A stretch of DNA of 64,000 nucleotides from a virus. This document shows positions 9,306 to 17,677 of this stretch, one piece after another (within the stretch, counting starts at the first letter, position 1; each line of letters starts with the position of its first letter). The translations under genes and the position numbers were made by a program. The DNA is taken from the IMG/VR virus record IMGVR_UViG_3300017776_000008, positions 1 to 64,000 of that record, one strand, 5' to 3'. Below the pieces are notes generated by a model that saw only the letters and a list, made by a program, of their open reading frames with translations, did not search any database and had not been told where the DNA came from.

Positions 9306-9326
9306 GAGGGGGAATTGTTCCCCCTC
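9306..9326 (+). terminator. Perfect 9-bp GC-rich hairpin between gp19 and gp20
   Basis: GAGGGGGAA at 9306-9314 pairs with TTCCCCCTC at 9318-9326 around a 3-base TTG loop. There is no T-tract after it (TGATAATATT follows), so it may be a weak terminator for gp18-gp19 mRNA, a 3'-end stabiliser, or a 5' structure on gp20 mRNA made from the overlapping late promoter. Confidence 0.6.
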
Positions 9327-9349
9327 TGATAATATTATAGGAAAAAACT

Positions 9350-10837
9350 ATGGCAGAATTTTTTGGATTCGAGATAAAGCGTAAAAGCGGAGAGGAGCCA
9401 ATCAGACCATCATTTGTTCCAAATACAGATGAAGATGGTGCTGGTGTCATTAGGGCCGGTGGCCACTTCGGAGCTTATATCGATCTTGATGGTGACAAAG
9501 CTAAAGATGATGCTGATCTTATTTTAAAATATCGCGATATTGCAACGCAGCCAGAGTGTGATGCAGCAATTGAGGATATTATTAATGATGCTATTGTCGG
9601 TGATCATGATGATGCACCTATAAGAATTGTATTGGACGAAGTTGAAACATCTGATTCAATTAAAGAGGCTGTAACTGAAGAGTTTGAGAATATACTAAGA
9701 TTGTTGAACTTTAACTCGTATGCACACGATATATTTAAGCGTTGGTATGTTGATGGACGCTTACCTTATCATATCATTATCGATAAAGATAAATCGAAGG
9801 CTGGGATTAGAGAACTAAGATACATTGATCCTACTAAATTGCGTAAAGTAAAAGAAGTAGAAGAAGAGAAAGATCCTAAAACTGGAGCAACAGTTGTAAC
9901 TGGTCAAAAGGAGTATTTTTTATTCCAAGATGACAGAATGAATACTAATGGTGAAGCACTTAAAATTCACCCCGACTCAGTTGCATATTGTACATCTGGC
10001 ATGTTAGATCCTTCTCGTAAACGAATTTTAAGTTATTTGCAAAAGGCGCTGAAGCCAGTTAACCAATTGCGAATGATGGAAGACTCATTGGTTATCTACA
10101 GAATTAGTAGAGCACCAGAACGTAGAATCTTTTATATTGACGTTGGTAACTTACCTAAAGGTAAAGCCGAAGAATATTTGAAAAACATTATGGGCCAGTA
10201 TAGAAACAAAATGGTTTATGATGCAAATACTGGTAATGTAAAAGATACTAAAAAGCATATGTCAATGCTAGAGGATTTCTTCCTACCACGAAGAGAAGGT
10301 GGTCGAGGAACAGAAATAACTACGTTGCCAGGCGGTGAAAATCTTGGACAGATAGATGATATTCTATATTTCCAGAAAAAGCTTTATAAGTCGTTGAATG
10401 TTCCAGTACAGCGATTAGAGCAGGAAGCTCAGTTTAGTTTAGGTAGATCTACTGAGATATCTAGAGACGAGGTTAAATTTAAGAAGTTTATTGATCGTTT
10501 GAGAAAACGCTTTAGCGATCTATTCATGCAACTACTTAAAACACAGCTTATCCTTAAAGGTATTATCACTAGAGATGATTGGCATAATTGGAAGTCTTCT
10601 ATTACTTTCGACTTTATTGAAGATAACCATTTTGCAGAATTAAAAGAAGCTGAAATCTGGAGAGAAAGGTTTGAAATGTTATCTACTGTCGACGAATATG
10701 TTGGTAAGTATGTATCATATGAGTGGATCAGAAAGCATGTACTCAAGCAGACTGATGAAGATATTAAAGATCTTAAGCAACAAATTGAAGACGAAGTTAA
10801 AAGTGGAGAAATAGAAGTCGACGACGAGGAATTCTAA
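9350..10837 (+). CDS. 20: Portal vertex protein gp20
   Basis: Dodecameric portal at the DNA-entry vertex and initiator of head assembly. The 495-residue protein shows conserved gp20 blocks: YRDIATQPECDAAIEDIINDAIV at about residues 61-83, DGRLPYHIIIDK at about 137-148, RIFYIDVGNLPKGKAEEYL near 259-277 and the SRDEVKFKKFIDRLRKRFSDLF core-helix region near 369-390. The length fits the family (524 aa in T4). GGAAAAAAC precedes ATG 9350. The gene follows its own late promoter and precedes the prohead core genes, as in T4. Confidence 0.96.
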   Translation: MAEFFGFEIKRKSGEEPIRPSFVPNTDEDGAGVIRAGGHFGAYIDLDGDKAKDDADLILKYRDIATQPECDAAIEDIINDAIVGDHDDAPIRIVLDEVETSDSIKEAVTEEFENILRLLNFNSYAHDIFKRWYVDGRLPYHIIIDKDKSKAGIRELRYIDPTKLRKVKEVEEEKDPKTGATVVTGQKEYFLFQDDRMNTNGEALKIHPDSVAYCTSGMLDPSRKRILSYLQKALKPVNQLRMMEDSLVIYRISRAPERRIFYIDVGNLPKGKAEEYLKNIMGQYRNKMVYDANTGNVKDTKKHMSMLEDFFLPRREGGRGTEITTLPGGENLGQIDDILYFQKKLYKSLNVPVQRLEQEAQFSLGRSTEISRDEVKFKKFIDRLRKRFSDLFMQLLKTQLILKGIITRDDWHNWKSSITFDFIEDNHFAELKEAEIWRERFEMLSTVDEYVGKYVSYEWIRKHVLKQTDEDIKDLKQQIEDEVKSGEIEVDDEEF

Positions 10838-10855
10838 GCTTGACATCTATTTTTT

Positions 10856-10863
10856 TATAAATA
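10856..10863 (+). promoter_or_regulatory. Late promoter box for prohead core/protease genes
   Basis: TATAAATA 19 bases upstream of the gp67-like ATG, in the gap after gp20, preceded by a T-rich stretch (10849-10856). Confidence 0.7.
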
Positions 10864-10881
10864 TATAAACGAGGTATAAAA

Positions 10882-11055
10882 ATGTCTATAGAACAAATGA
10901 TTAGTGATTTGAAAGGTGGCGACAATGTTAGTGCTACCAAAAATTTTAACAGTGCAATGGCTGATAAGCTAACCGCAGCTCTAGATGCAAAGAAGATTGA
11001 AGTAGCTTCTACATTGCAAGATAGAGCTCAACCCGAATCACAAGAGGAAGAATAG
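10882..11055 (+). CDS. 67: Prohead core protein gp67-like, 57 aa
   Basis: A 57-residue gene between portal and gp68/gp21, exactly where T4 encodes the small prohead core protein gp67 (80 aa). The peptide starts MSIEQMISDLKGGDNV and ends in an acidic QPESQEEE tail; core proteins are short, helical and acidic at the C-terminus. ATG 10882 follows GAGGTATAAAA as ribosome site. The stop TAG overlaps the GTG start of the next gene by one base. The role in scaffold-core assembly is inferred from position and composition. Confidence 0.75.
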   Translation: MSIEQMISDLKGGDNVSATKNFNSAMADKLTAALDAKKIEVASTLQDRAQPESQEEE

Positions 11056-11282
11056 TGATTACCTTTACGGATCTACAAGAAAAACTAAAACTGCAACGCG
11101 GAGAAAAGGTTGTAAAGCAATTTAAATCTCCGAAGCGTAAAAAAGAAATAGCTATCACCGATTTTGGTGGAAAGGGCTTTATGCTTTACTACGATGGCAC
11201 AGCAGTAGATGATTCTGTGTATGATTCTGTAAAGGATGCGGAAGCTTCAGCTAAACAATTAATGAAAATGCTGGAGAGATAA
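11055..11282 (+). CDS. 68: Prohead core protein gp68-like, 75 aa
   Basis: Small basic protein between gp67 and the prohead protease, the T4 gp68 position. GTG 11055 overlaps the gp67 stop by one base (TAGTG). Its N-terminus, MITFTDLQEKLK, resembles the capsid-targeting peptides found at 48-57 kb, which fits a core protein incorporated before gp21 processing. The C-terminal part (ITDFGGKGFMLYYDG, about residues 36-50) is probably a small beta domain. The call is mainly positional. Confidence 0.7.
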   Translation: MITFTDLQEKLKLQRGEKVVKQFKSPKRKKEIAITDFGGKGFMLYYDGTAVDDSVYDSVKDAEASAKQLMKMLER

Positions 11283-11283
11283 A

Positions 11284-11940
11284 ATGAAACTAATTGCAGA
11301 ATATATTGATAGCGATTTACAAGTTATCGAAGAAAAAGTTGGTGGCAAAAAGTCACTAGCTATTGAAGGTGTTTTCATGCAAGCCGATTCTAAAAATAGA
11401 AATGGCCGCATATATGATAAGACTATCTTAGAAAATGCCGTTAACAAATATATTAAAGAACAAGTAAAGACTGGTAGAGCGGTAGGTGAATTGAATCACC
11501 CTGATGGACCGACTATCAATCTTGACAAAGTTTCACATAAGATTACTGAACTCCGTTGGGACGGAAGTAATGTTATAGGAAAAGCATCAATCTTACAAAC
11601 TCCAATGGGAAAAATTGTAGAAGGTTTACTAGAAGGGGGTGTTAAGCTTGGTGTATCAAGTCGTGGTATGGGAAGCCTTGTGCAGAAGAATGGAGCTCAA
11701 CACGTTGGCAAAGATTTTATGCTAGCAACTGTTGACATTGTTCAAGATCCTTCTGCTCCTGAAGCCTTTGTAAATGGCATCATGGAAGGAGTAGACTGGG
11801 TATGGAATAATGGAGTTCTAGTCGCACAAGATATTGAATCAATTGAGACTGAAATTAAAGAAGCTAGAAACATGGCAGCCCCTGAGGTTGAAATGCGAGC
11901 ATTCAAGAATTTCCTCTCTAAATTAAACTCTAAAATATAG
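11284..11940 (+). CDS. 21: Prohead core protease gp21
   Basis: Serine protease of the herpesvirus-assemblin fold that cleaves scaffold, capsid and internal proteins after Glu in L/I-x-E sites during head maturation. The catalytic His is in GELNHPDGPT (His72) and the nucleophile in LGVSSRG (Ser125 or Ser126); both match the T4 gp21 pattern. The 218 residues equal the family length (212 aa in T4). It lies between gp68 and the scaffold gp22. Its presence matters for the many downstream proteins with cleavable-looking N-termini at 48-57 kb. Confidence 0.95.
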   Translation: MKLIAEYIDSDLQVIEEKVGGKKSLAIEGVFMQADSKNRNGRIYDKTILENAVNKYIKEQVKTGRAVGELNHPDGPTINLDKVSHKITELRWDGSNVIGKASILQTPMGKIVEGLLEGGVKLGVSSRGMGSLVQKNGAQHVGKDFMLATVDIVQDPSAPEAFVNGIMEGVDWVWNNGVLVAQDIESIETEIKEARNMAAPEVEMRAFKNFLSKLNSKI

Positions 11941-11949
11941 GAGACTGTT

Positions 11950-13074
11950 ATGTCAATCGACAACGAAAAACTGGAAGAGGCAGTCGAAGATGTAGCTACT
12001 GAAGAGCAAATTCAAGAAGAGACTGAAGAGCTCGTTGAAAATGAGAATTTAGACGAGGCAGAAGTTGAGCTAGAAGAAGCTAAAAAAGTTGAGGAAGAAG
12101 ACGAAGACGAAGAAGAAGTCGAGGAAGAAGACGAAGACGAAGAAGAAACCGTTGAGTCTGTCCAGATTCCAAAAACTAAGGCTGGTGTAATCCAGGCTGC
12201 AGTAGAGATGTTGAAGAAAGCCCGTAAAGAAGATGCACAGAAATTATTTGCTAAAATGACTAAGATTGATGAAACTTCGGAAGAAGATTCTATCAAATCA
12301 GTTGATGACGCAATAAAAGGTAAAAAAGCTAAGAAGGCTAAAGTTGAATCAGTAGATTTTGAAGAAGATCTCGACGCTTTGGTTGCAGAAGAAGCTACTC
12401 TTTCTGAAGATTTCCGAGGAAAGGCTGGAGCTATCTTTGAAGCTGTATTGACTTCTAAGCTTGCTCACGAAGTAGAGCGCCTTGAAGCTGAGTACGTGCA
12501 AAATCTGGAAGAAGAAGTTTCAGAAATTCAAACTTCACTTGTTGATAAAGTAGATTCTTACATGAACTATGTAGTTGAAACTTGGATGCAAGACAATGAA
12601 GTTGCAGTTGAAACAGGTCTACGTACCGAAATCGCTGAAGAATTTATGACTTCTCTACAAAAAGTATTTGTAGAACACTACATTGATGTTCCTGAAAGTA
12701 AAGTAGACTTGGTAGATGAACTATCTGAGCAAGTTGCTGAACTCGAAGAGAGCCTCAATAAATCAACAGAAGATAATATTCAATTACATGAGTCTGTACA
12801 GGATTTCCAACGTGCAGCAATTGTAACTGAACACGCTTCTGACTTAGCTACTACTGAAGCTGAAAAGCTTTCTTCTCTAGTCGAAGATATCGATTTTGAT
12901 GACGCTGAAACTTTCGAAATGAAAGTAAAAGTTGTTAAAGAATCATACTTTAAAGGTGAAGCTGCTGACTCAGTCGACGAAGCTGATAGCTTACTTGGTG
13001 CTGGTACTCAATCCGTTGATGTAACCGACACTATGGCTAGATATACTCAAGCAATTAACAAATTAAATAAGTAA
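11950..13074 (+). CDS. 22: Prohead scaffold protein gp22
   Basis: Major core (scaffold) protein, degraded by gp21 during maturation. The 374-residue protein is extremely acidic and helical. Residues about 15-75 are mostly Glu and Asp and include a tandem duplication (bases 12091-12147). Coiled-coil segments follow around residues 155-210 and 245-300. Several L/I-x-E sites suited to gp21 occur. It is longer than T4 gp22 (269 aa), the excess being the acidic N-terminal stretch. Position between gp21 and gp23 is the T4 order. AGGAGAC precedes ATG 11950. Confidence 0.9.
   Translation: MSIDNEKLEEAVEDVATEEQIQEETEELVENENLDEAEVELEEAKKVEEEDEDEEEVEEEDEDEEETVESVQIPKTKAGVIQAAVEMLKKARKEDAQKLFAKMTKIDETSEEDSIKSVDDAIKGKKAKKAKVESVDFEEDLDALVAEEATLSEDFRGKAGAIFEAVLTSKLAHEVERLEAEYVQNLEEEVSEIQTSLVDKVDSYMNYVVETWMQDNEVAVETGLRTEIAEEFMTSLQKVFVEHYIDVPESKVDLVDELSEQVAELEESLNKSTEDNIQLHESVQDFQRAAIVTEHASDLATTEAEKLSSLVEDIDFDDAETFEMKVKVVKESYFKGEAADSVDEADSLLGAGTQSVDVTDTMARYTQAINKLNK
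12091..12147 (+). repeat. 30-bp tandem duplication encoding acidic tract of gp22
   Basis: Bases 12091-12117 and 12121-12147 are identical (27 bases, separated by GTC), a 30-bp in-frame unit that encodes a Glu/Asp-rich decapeptide twice. It is consistent with recent slippage or unequal recombination expanding the scaffold's acidic tail. Confidence 0.9.
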
Positions 13075-13101
13075 ACATATTACCTAAAGGGGAATTTAAA
13101 A

Positions 13102-14445
13102 ATGTTTCAAGCTGATCAAAATCTAATGGAGAAGTGGAGCCCAGTACTAAAAGCTGAAGGCGCTACTCCCATCGAAGACAATTATAAAGCGGGCGTAACT
13201 GCTCGTCTTTTGGAAAACCAAGAACAAGCAATGCGTCAAAGCGCTGCTGCTTACAGAGGCAACTTCATCGCGGAAGACACTACTGATGCTTCTGCCGGCG
13301 TTGGTACTGTAGACAGTGCAATCGATCCTGTACTTATCGGATTGGTACGTCGCGCAATGCCTAACCTTATCGCTTATGATATCGCTGGCGTACAGCCAAT
13401 GACTGGTCCTACTGGCCTTATCTTCGCGATGAAATCACGTTACAATGCTGCTGACGGCGGTGTAATCGCTACTAGTGACACTGAAGCTCTATTCAACGAA
13501 GCTGATACTGAGTTCTCAGGCGTAGGCAATGGGTCTGAACTTAAGGGTAGCGATCCATTCGCTGGCGATACTGCTACTGTAGGCGGTGCTGCTGCTGATG
13601 TAGACGACGATGATGCTGTTGACGACTACACTCCAGGCGCTGGTATGGCTACAAGTGCTGCTGAAGCTCTTAGTGGTACTGGATTTGGCGAAATGGGCTT
13701 TACCATTGAGCGTACTTCAGTAACTGCTAAGTCTCGTGCACTAAAAGCTGAATACACTATGGAATTGGCTCAAGACCTTAAAGCTGTACACGGTCTAGAC
13801 GCTGAGTCTGAGTTGGCTAACATTCTTTCTTCAGAAATCTTGGCTGAAATCAACCGTGAAGTTGTTCGTACTGTTAACCTAAGTGCTAAAGTACGTGTAA
13901 ACGAAGCTGGCTCGGCAGCAGCAACCTTTGACCTTGATTCTTCAGACGGTCGTTGGTTGACTGAAAAAGCTAAGTCACTTCTTATGGAAATCGAAAAGCA
14001 AGCTAACTCAATTGCTATCGCAACTCGTCGTGGTAAAGGTAACTACGTTATCTGTGCTGCTAACGTTGCATCTCTATTGGCTGCTTCTGGTGATCTTAAC
14101 TACTCAGGTGCAGGTTCACTGAATGTAGATCCTACTGGTAATACTTTCGCTGGTACTCTTGGCTCTGGCATCAAAGTATACATCGATCCATACGCAAGTG
14201 TTGACTATGTAACTGTTGGTTACAGAGGTTCAAACCCGTACGACGCTGGTCTATTCTACTGCCCATACGTACCATTACAAATGGTTAAAGCAGTTGGCGA
14301 AGACGACTTCCAGCCACGTATCGGATTTAAGACTCGTTACGGTCTTGTTTCTAACCCGTTCACTAGCATTGCTGCTGGTCAGAACGTTTACTTCCGCAAG
14401 TTCAAAGTAACGAACATTAACGGTGACGTTAACCCAGGAAGCTAG
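13102..14445 (+). CDS. 23: Major capsid protein gp23
   Basis: Hexameric shell protein of the HK97 fold. The 447-residue precursor has the T4-family N-terminus; a gp21 cleavage site is visible as FIAE|D after Glu58 (T4 cuts after Glu65). Conserved blocks include DPVLIGLVRRAMPNLIAYDIAGVQPM near residues 74-99, EYTMELAQDLKAVHGLDAE near 217-235 and the C-terminal NPFTSIAAGQNVYFRKFKV. Codon usage is more uniform than in neighbouring genes, with many GCT, GGC and ACT codons, as expected for the most expressed gene. AAGGGGA precedes ATG 13102; a UUCG terminator follows. Confidence 0.98.
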   Translation: MFQADQNLMEKWSPVLKAEGATPIEDNYKAGVTARLLENQEQAMRQSAAAYRGNFIAEDTTDASAGVGTVDSAIDPVLIGLVRRAMPNLIAYDIAGVQPMTGPTGLIFAMKSRYNAADGGVIATSDTEALFNEADTEFSGVGNGSELKGSDPFAGDTATVGGAAADVDDDDAVDDYTPGAGMATSAAEALSGTGFGEMGFTIERTSVTAKSRALKAEYTMELAQDLKAVHGLDAESELANILSSEILAEINREVVRTVNLSAKVRVNEAGSAAATFDLDSSDGRWLTEKAKSLLMEIEKQANSIAIATRRGKGNYVICAANVASLLAASGDLNYSGAGSLNVDPTGNTFAGTLGSGIKVYIDPYASVDYVTVGYRGSNPYDAGLFYCPYVPLQMVKAVGEDDFQPRIGFKTRYGLVSNPFTSIAAGQNVYFRKFKVTNINGDVNPGS

Positions 14446-14470
14446 TAGTTAATTAATAACTATTAATATT

Positions 14471-14495
14471 AAGGGATCCTTCGGGGTCCCTTTTT
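14471..14495 (+). terminator. Rho-independent terminator with UUCG tetraloop after gp23
   Basis: AAGGGATCC (14471-14479) pairs with GGGTCCCTT (14484-14492), with one G-T wobble, around a TTCG loop closed by C-G. It runs into TTTTT. This is a textbook intrinsic terminator ending the head operon. Confidence 0.93.
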
Positions 14496-14501
14496 ATTGC
14501 G

Positions 14502-14509
14502 TATAAATA
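14502..14509 (+). promoter_or_regulatory. Late promoter box for the tube-like gene
   Basis: TATAAATA 7 bases after the gp23 terminator T-tract and 33 bases before ATG 14543. A second TATAAATA at 14530-14537 lies too close to the ATG for a normal leader, so the first copy is preferred. Confidence 0.7.
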
Positions 14510-14542
14510 AGTATTGAATGGACAAAAAGTATAAATAGTATT

Positions 14543-15004
14543 ATGGGCGAATTAACTACAAATAAGAATTTTCTATCACCTGTTGGATTTCAGTTTGTTA
14601 TCAACAGAGAAAAGTATGGAAACGTAGAGTACTTCTGTACGGCAGTCACTCTGCCTAATATAGACATAACGGAAGTTGCTCTACCCTATCGTGGTTCTAA
14701 CCATGGCGTAGCTGGCGATAGACTAAACTTTTCACCGTTGTCTATAACATTTAATGTTACTGAAGATATGGAAAACTATATCGAAATGTTTAATTGGATG
14801 CACGATTCAATTAAGCAAGCGGATACATCTGAGACTGCAGAACTTCAGATTCTTAATAGCCACAATAATATTGCTAAGACGATAAGATTTAATGGCATTT
14901 TCCCTACGTCATTAGATAGCTTAGAGTTCAATACGCAGAATGATTCGATAGAATATCTTCAGGTATCAGCTACGTTTAAGTATACCAACTTTGAAATACT
15001 ATAA
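14543..15004 (+). CDS. Tail tube-like protein (second gp19-superfamily member)
   Basis: A 153-residue protein with tube-fold features: FLSPVGFQFVINREKYGNVEYFCTAVTLP at about residues 10-38, then PLSITFNVTEDMENYIEMFNWM and a C-terminal YLQVSATFKYTNFEI strand. T4-family tail tube, baseplate gp54 and tail terminator proteins share this architecture. In several marine T4-like phages a protein at this place (after gp23, before uvsY) is labelled tail completion gp3 or a tube protein. It has its own late promoters. I infer a tail-tube initiator or terminator role; the paralogy to gp19 at 8755 is by pattern only. Confidence 0.7.
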   Translation: MGELTTNKNFLSPVGFQFVINREKYGNVEYFCTAVTLPNIDITEVALPYRGSNHGVAGDRLNFSPLSITFNVTEDMENYIEMFNWMHDSIKQADTSETAELQILNSHNNIAKTIRFNGIFPTSLDSLEFNTQNDSIEYLQVSATFKYTNFEIL

Positions 15005-15009
15005 AACAT

Positions 15010-15038
15010 TGTACATTTGAGTTTACCTGTGTTATAAT
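15010..15038 (+). promoter_or_regulatory. Sigma70-like promoter for uvsY-uvsW
   Basis: TGTACA at 15010-15015, 17-base spacer, TATAAT at 15033-15038, 32 bases before the uvsY ATG. Member of the twelve-copy promoter family of this window. Confidence 0.85.
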
Positions 15039-15070
15039 AGGTATACATATAAGTACAACATGAGAATATT

Positions 15071-15517
15071 ATGAACAATTTAGAATCAATTATTGAAATG
15101 TGGAAGAAAGACTCTGTTATAGATGAAATGAATCTTGGTGATGCATCCCGCGAATCTGCTAAACTTCACAGCAAATATCTAGAACTATACTCCATAAACA
15201 AACTAAAACTTAAAAAATTAGACCTTGACTTTAAGGTGCTTTTACGTGATAAGTTTATGCACTATAATGGTAAACTCTCGCAGGAAGAATTATCAAGTAA
15301 AGGCTGGAGTCCTGACCCACTAAATGGTCTTACAGTTCTAAAAGGCGATATGGATAAATGGTACGACTCAGATCCATTGATTCAAGAACATCAAGCTAAA
15401 ATGCAATACACTCAAGAGCTTGTAGATACTCTTAAAGAAATAATGGATAACATTAAGTGGCGACATCAGTCTATTAAGAATGCTATTGATTGGCATAAAT
15501 TTACGAGTGGCGTATGA
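15071..15517 (+). CDS. uvsY: Recombination mediator UvsY
   Basis: Homologue of T4 UvsY, which loads the UvsX recombinase on SSB-coated single-stranded DNA. The 148-residue, fully helical protein matches T4 UvsY (137 aa) in size and layout. It starts LESIIEMWKKDSVID, has KLHSKYLELYS at residues 31-41 and ends with the RHQSIKNAIDWHKF helix. It heads an operon behind a sigma70-like promoter, followed by a mini-gene and uvsW, as in T4. The stop overlaps the next start by ATGA. Confidence 0.92.
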   Translation: MNNLESIIEMWKKDSVIDEMNLGDASRESAKLHSKYLELYSINKLKLKKLDLDFKVLLRDKFMHYNGKLSQEELSSKGWSPDPLNGLTVLKGDMDKWYDSDPLIQEHQAKMQYTQELVDTLKEIMDNIKWRHQSIKNAIDWHKFTSGV

Positions 15518-15690
15518 CCCTTATAGATAATATAGAGAAAAAGAATGGACGATGGCATTCTTTAACTCAGCTAAAAAACTTTATCCAAGAGAACTCAAAG
15601 GAAACGATAAAGCATTTTGATGGCGTTACTTTAGTAACTAATAAATATACCTATAGACTATGTGATGGAATCATAACTTGGACCAACTAG
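15514..15690 (+). CDS. Small protein between uvsY and uvsW, 58 aa
   Basis: ATG 15514 overlaps the uvsY stop (ATGA) and the frame closes at TAG 15688-15690, inside the uvsW start region. The peptide begins MTLIDNIEKKNGRWHSL and ends with a beta-rich section (TNKYTYRLCDGIITWTN). T4 also has small ORFs in this interval (uvsY.-1, uvsY.-2, uvsW.1), but I cannot show homology. The tight coupling on both sides makes it very likely expressed. Confidence 0.7.
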   Translation: MTLIDNIEKKNGRWHSLTQLKNFIQENSKETIKHFDGVTLVTNKYTYRLCDGIITWTN

Positions 15691-17183
15691 TAATCACAAA
15701 GAAGAACGAAGTTTTTCTGCACATTCAAACTGAACCTAGTATAGAAATGGAGTTATCCGAACATTTCTGCTTCTTTGTTCCTGGCTATAAATTTATGCCA
15801 GCATATAAGAATAGAATGTGGGATGGCAAGATAAGACTGTTTGACCAGAGAAAGAAAACTTTATACTGTGGTCTATACAAATATCTTAAAGAATTTGCTG
15901 ATGCTAGACAATATGAGATTGTAGTAGAGAACTCAGCGTTTGGTCGGCCAGACGCTATACAGAAGATTGAAACATCTTATATTACAGATGGATTAACCCT
16001 TACTGCTGGTGGGCAAAAGATTGAGCCACGTGATTACCAATTAGCAGCATTAGAGCATGCGCTTTCAAATAAGAAAACCCTATTGCTTTCACCTACAGCA
16101 TCTGGTAAATCACTGATCATTTATATGGCGATGAGAGCCTTCTTAGATTCTAGTGATTTAAATGTACTACTGATCGTACCTACCACATCGCTGGTAGAAC
16201 AGATGTACTCAGACTTTGCAGATTATTCACAGTATGATGAATGGAGTGCTGAAGAGAATTGCCATAAGATCTACTCTGGTCGAGAGAAGTACAACTTACA
16301 GCAACGAGTTATTATTACCACTTGGCAATCAATCTATAAAGAACGAGCTCCATGGTTCCAAAACTATGGAATGGTAATCGGCGATGAGGCACATAACTTT
16401 AAAGCGAAGTCGCTCACAGCCATCTTAGAAAAATGTGTTAATGCAGAATATAGAATGGGAACTACCGGTACACTTGATGGTACACAGACTCACCAGTTAG
16501 TACTCGAGGGTTTATTTGGACCAGTGCATAAAGTAACCACAACTAAGAAACTTATTGATGAAAAAGCGTTAGCAGATTTACAGATAGACGTACTGCTACT
16601 AAAATATAAAGATGAGATCTGTAGAGAAGTCGTAAAGAAAGATTACCAGGCTGAGATGGATTTCATCGTTAAATATGAACCACGGAATAACTTTATATCA
16701 AACTTAGCTATGGATCTCGAGGGTAATACTCTGGTCTTATTCCAATATGTAGATAAACACGGTAAGCCATTACACAATATGCTAAGAGAACGATTTGATG
16801 CTTTACCAAGAAACGAGAGGAAACTATTTTATGTCTCAGGTGAAACCGATGTGGACACAAGGGAAGAGATTCGAGCGATTACGGAAACCCAAGATAATGC
16901 GATCATTGTTGCTAGTATGGGCACTTTTTCTACTGGTATCAATATTAAGCGTTTACACAATATCATCTTTGCTTCGCCAAGTAAGTCTCAAATTAGGGTT
17001 CTTCAAAGTATCGGACGAGGTTTAAGAAAGTCTGCTGATGGTAGAGCAACTAAAGTATTTGATATAGCCGATGATTTGCATTGGAAGTCTAAGAAGAACT
17101 ACACGCTTAACCATGCAGCTGAACGAATTAAGATATACGCGAAAGAGAAATTCAAATATAAACTTTATGATGTAAAAATCTAA
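15678..17183 (+). CDS. uvsW: UvsW RNA-DNA/DNA helicase
   Basis: Superfamily 2 helicase that unwinds R-loops and branched recombination intermediates and shifts T4 replication from origin to recombination mode. N-terminal domain has the family motif NRMWDGKIRLFD (residues 45-56). Walker A is SPTASGKS at 138-145, the DEAH box GDEAHNF near 235, and motif VI IGRGLRKS near 445. The start is a TTG at 15678 overlapping the preceding gene by 13 bases; no ATG is available near the conserved N-terminus and the alignment with T4 UvsW supports the TTG. Length 501 aa against 503 in T4. Confidence 0.95.
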   Translation: MDQLVITKKNEVFLHIQTEPSIEMELSEHFCFFVPGYKFMPAYKNRMWDGKIRLFDQRKKTLYCGLYKYLKEFADARQYEIVVENSAFGRPDAIQKIETSYITDGLTLTAGGQKIEPRDYQLAALEHALSNKKTLLLSPTASGKSLIIYMAMRAFLDSSDLNVLLIVPTTSLVEQMYSDFADYSQYDEWSAEENCHKIYSGREKYNLQQRVIITTWQSIYKERAPWFQNYGMVIGDEAHNFKAKSLTAILEKCVNAEYRMGTTGTLDGTQTHQLVLEGLFGPVHKVTTTKKLIDEKALADLQIDVLLLKYKDEICREVVKKDYQAEMDFIVKYEPRNNFISNLAMDLEGNTLVLFQYVDKHGKPLHNMLRERFDALPRNERKLFYVSGETDVDTREEIRAITETQDNAIIVASMGTFSTGINIKRLHNIIFASPSKSQIRVLQSIGRGLRKSADGRATKVFDIADDLHWKSKKNYTLNHAAERIKIYAKEKFKYKLYDVKI

Positions 17184-17198
17184 GGCATATATAATATT

Positions 17199-17585
17199 AT
17201 GGATACTGGACAAATAAGACAGTTTAAGTTAATTAATGGGGACGACATTATTGCTATTATGGTAGCGAAGAATGGTGATAACTATATTGTCGAAAGCCCA
17301 TTAATGCTTGTCCATAATGTAACTGGAAACTATCATCTAAGCAAATGGTTCCCACTATCACCACAAAAGAGTTTTAAAATATTCCACAATAGAATACTGC
17401 AACATGTACCAGTTCATGAAGACATAGCTGAAGCATATGTTGAAGAAATAATTAACGATCGGAGCAAGGCTCCTCTCGTACAAACGTACAATGAGTTACT
17501 TGAAGATTTAATTGAAATTAATCGTGAAATTACTGATAATGAAGAACCTGAACTCAAACCTAAGACTAAGCCAACGTACCACTGA
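17199..17585 (+). CDS. Small beta-barrel (LSm-like) protein of unknown function
   Basis: 128 residues starting MDTGQIRQFKLINGDDIIAI; the pattern of a strand, NGDD/G turn, and VESPLMLVHN strand is what one expects of an Sm-like barrel. It shares this arrangement (KLxxGxxI ... VxxxLxL) with the protein at 35621. Such proteins recur in marine T4-like phages without known role. It lies 15 bases after uvsW with only a weak ribosome site and is probably cotranscribed. RNA binding is a guess; no experimental hint is in the sequence. Confidence 0.6.
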   Translation: MDTGQIRQFKLINGDDIIAIMVAKNGDNYIVESPLMLVHNVTGNYHLSKWFPLSPQKSFKIFHNRILQHVPVHEDIAEAYVEEIINDRSKAPLVQTYNELLEDLIEINREITDNEEPELKPKTKPTYH

Positions 17586-17677
17586 TATACCCCTCTCCCC
17601 CGGAAGGACATTAATATTATATCATACTTTCCCCAATTTGTACAGGTATTTCGCAATATTTTTTGCAAAAATAATTG

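Noticed and set aside
12012-12296. Ser-rich open frame on the minus strand opposite gp22
   Set aside because: It is the antisense shadow of Glu/Asp-rich codons (GAA/GAG read as TTC/CTC/TCT); no ribosome site, and gp22 is certain.
14216-14410. 64-aa alternative-frame ORF inside gp23
   Set aside because: Shadow of the capsid gene in +2 frame, Thr/Leu-rich by composition, no ribosome site.
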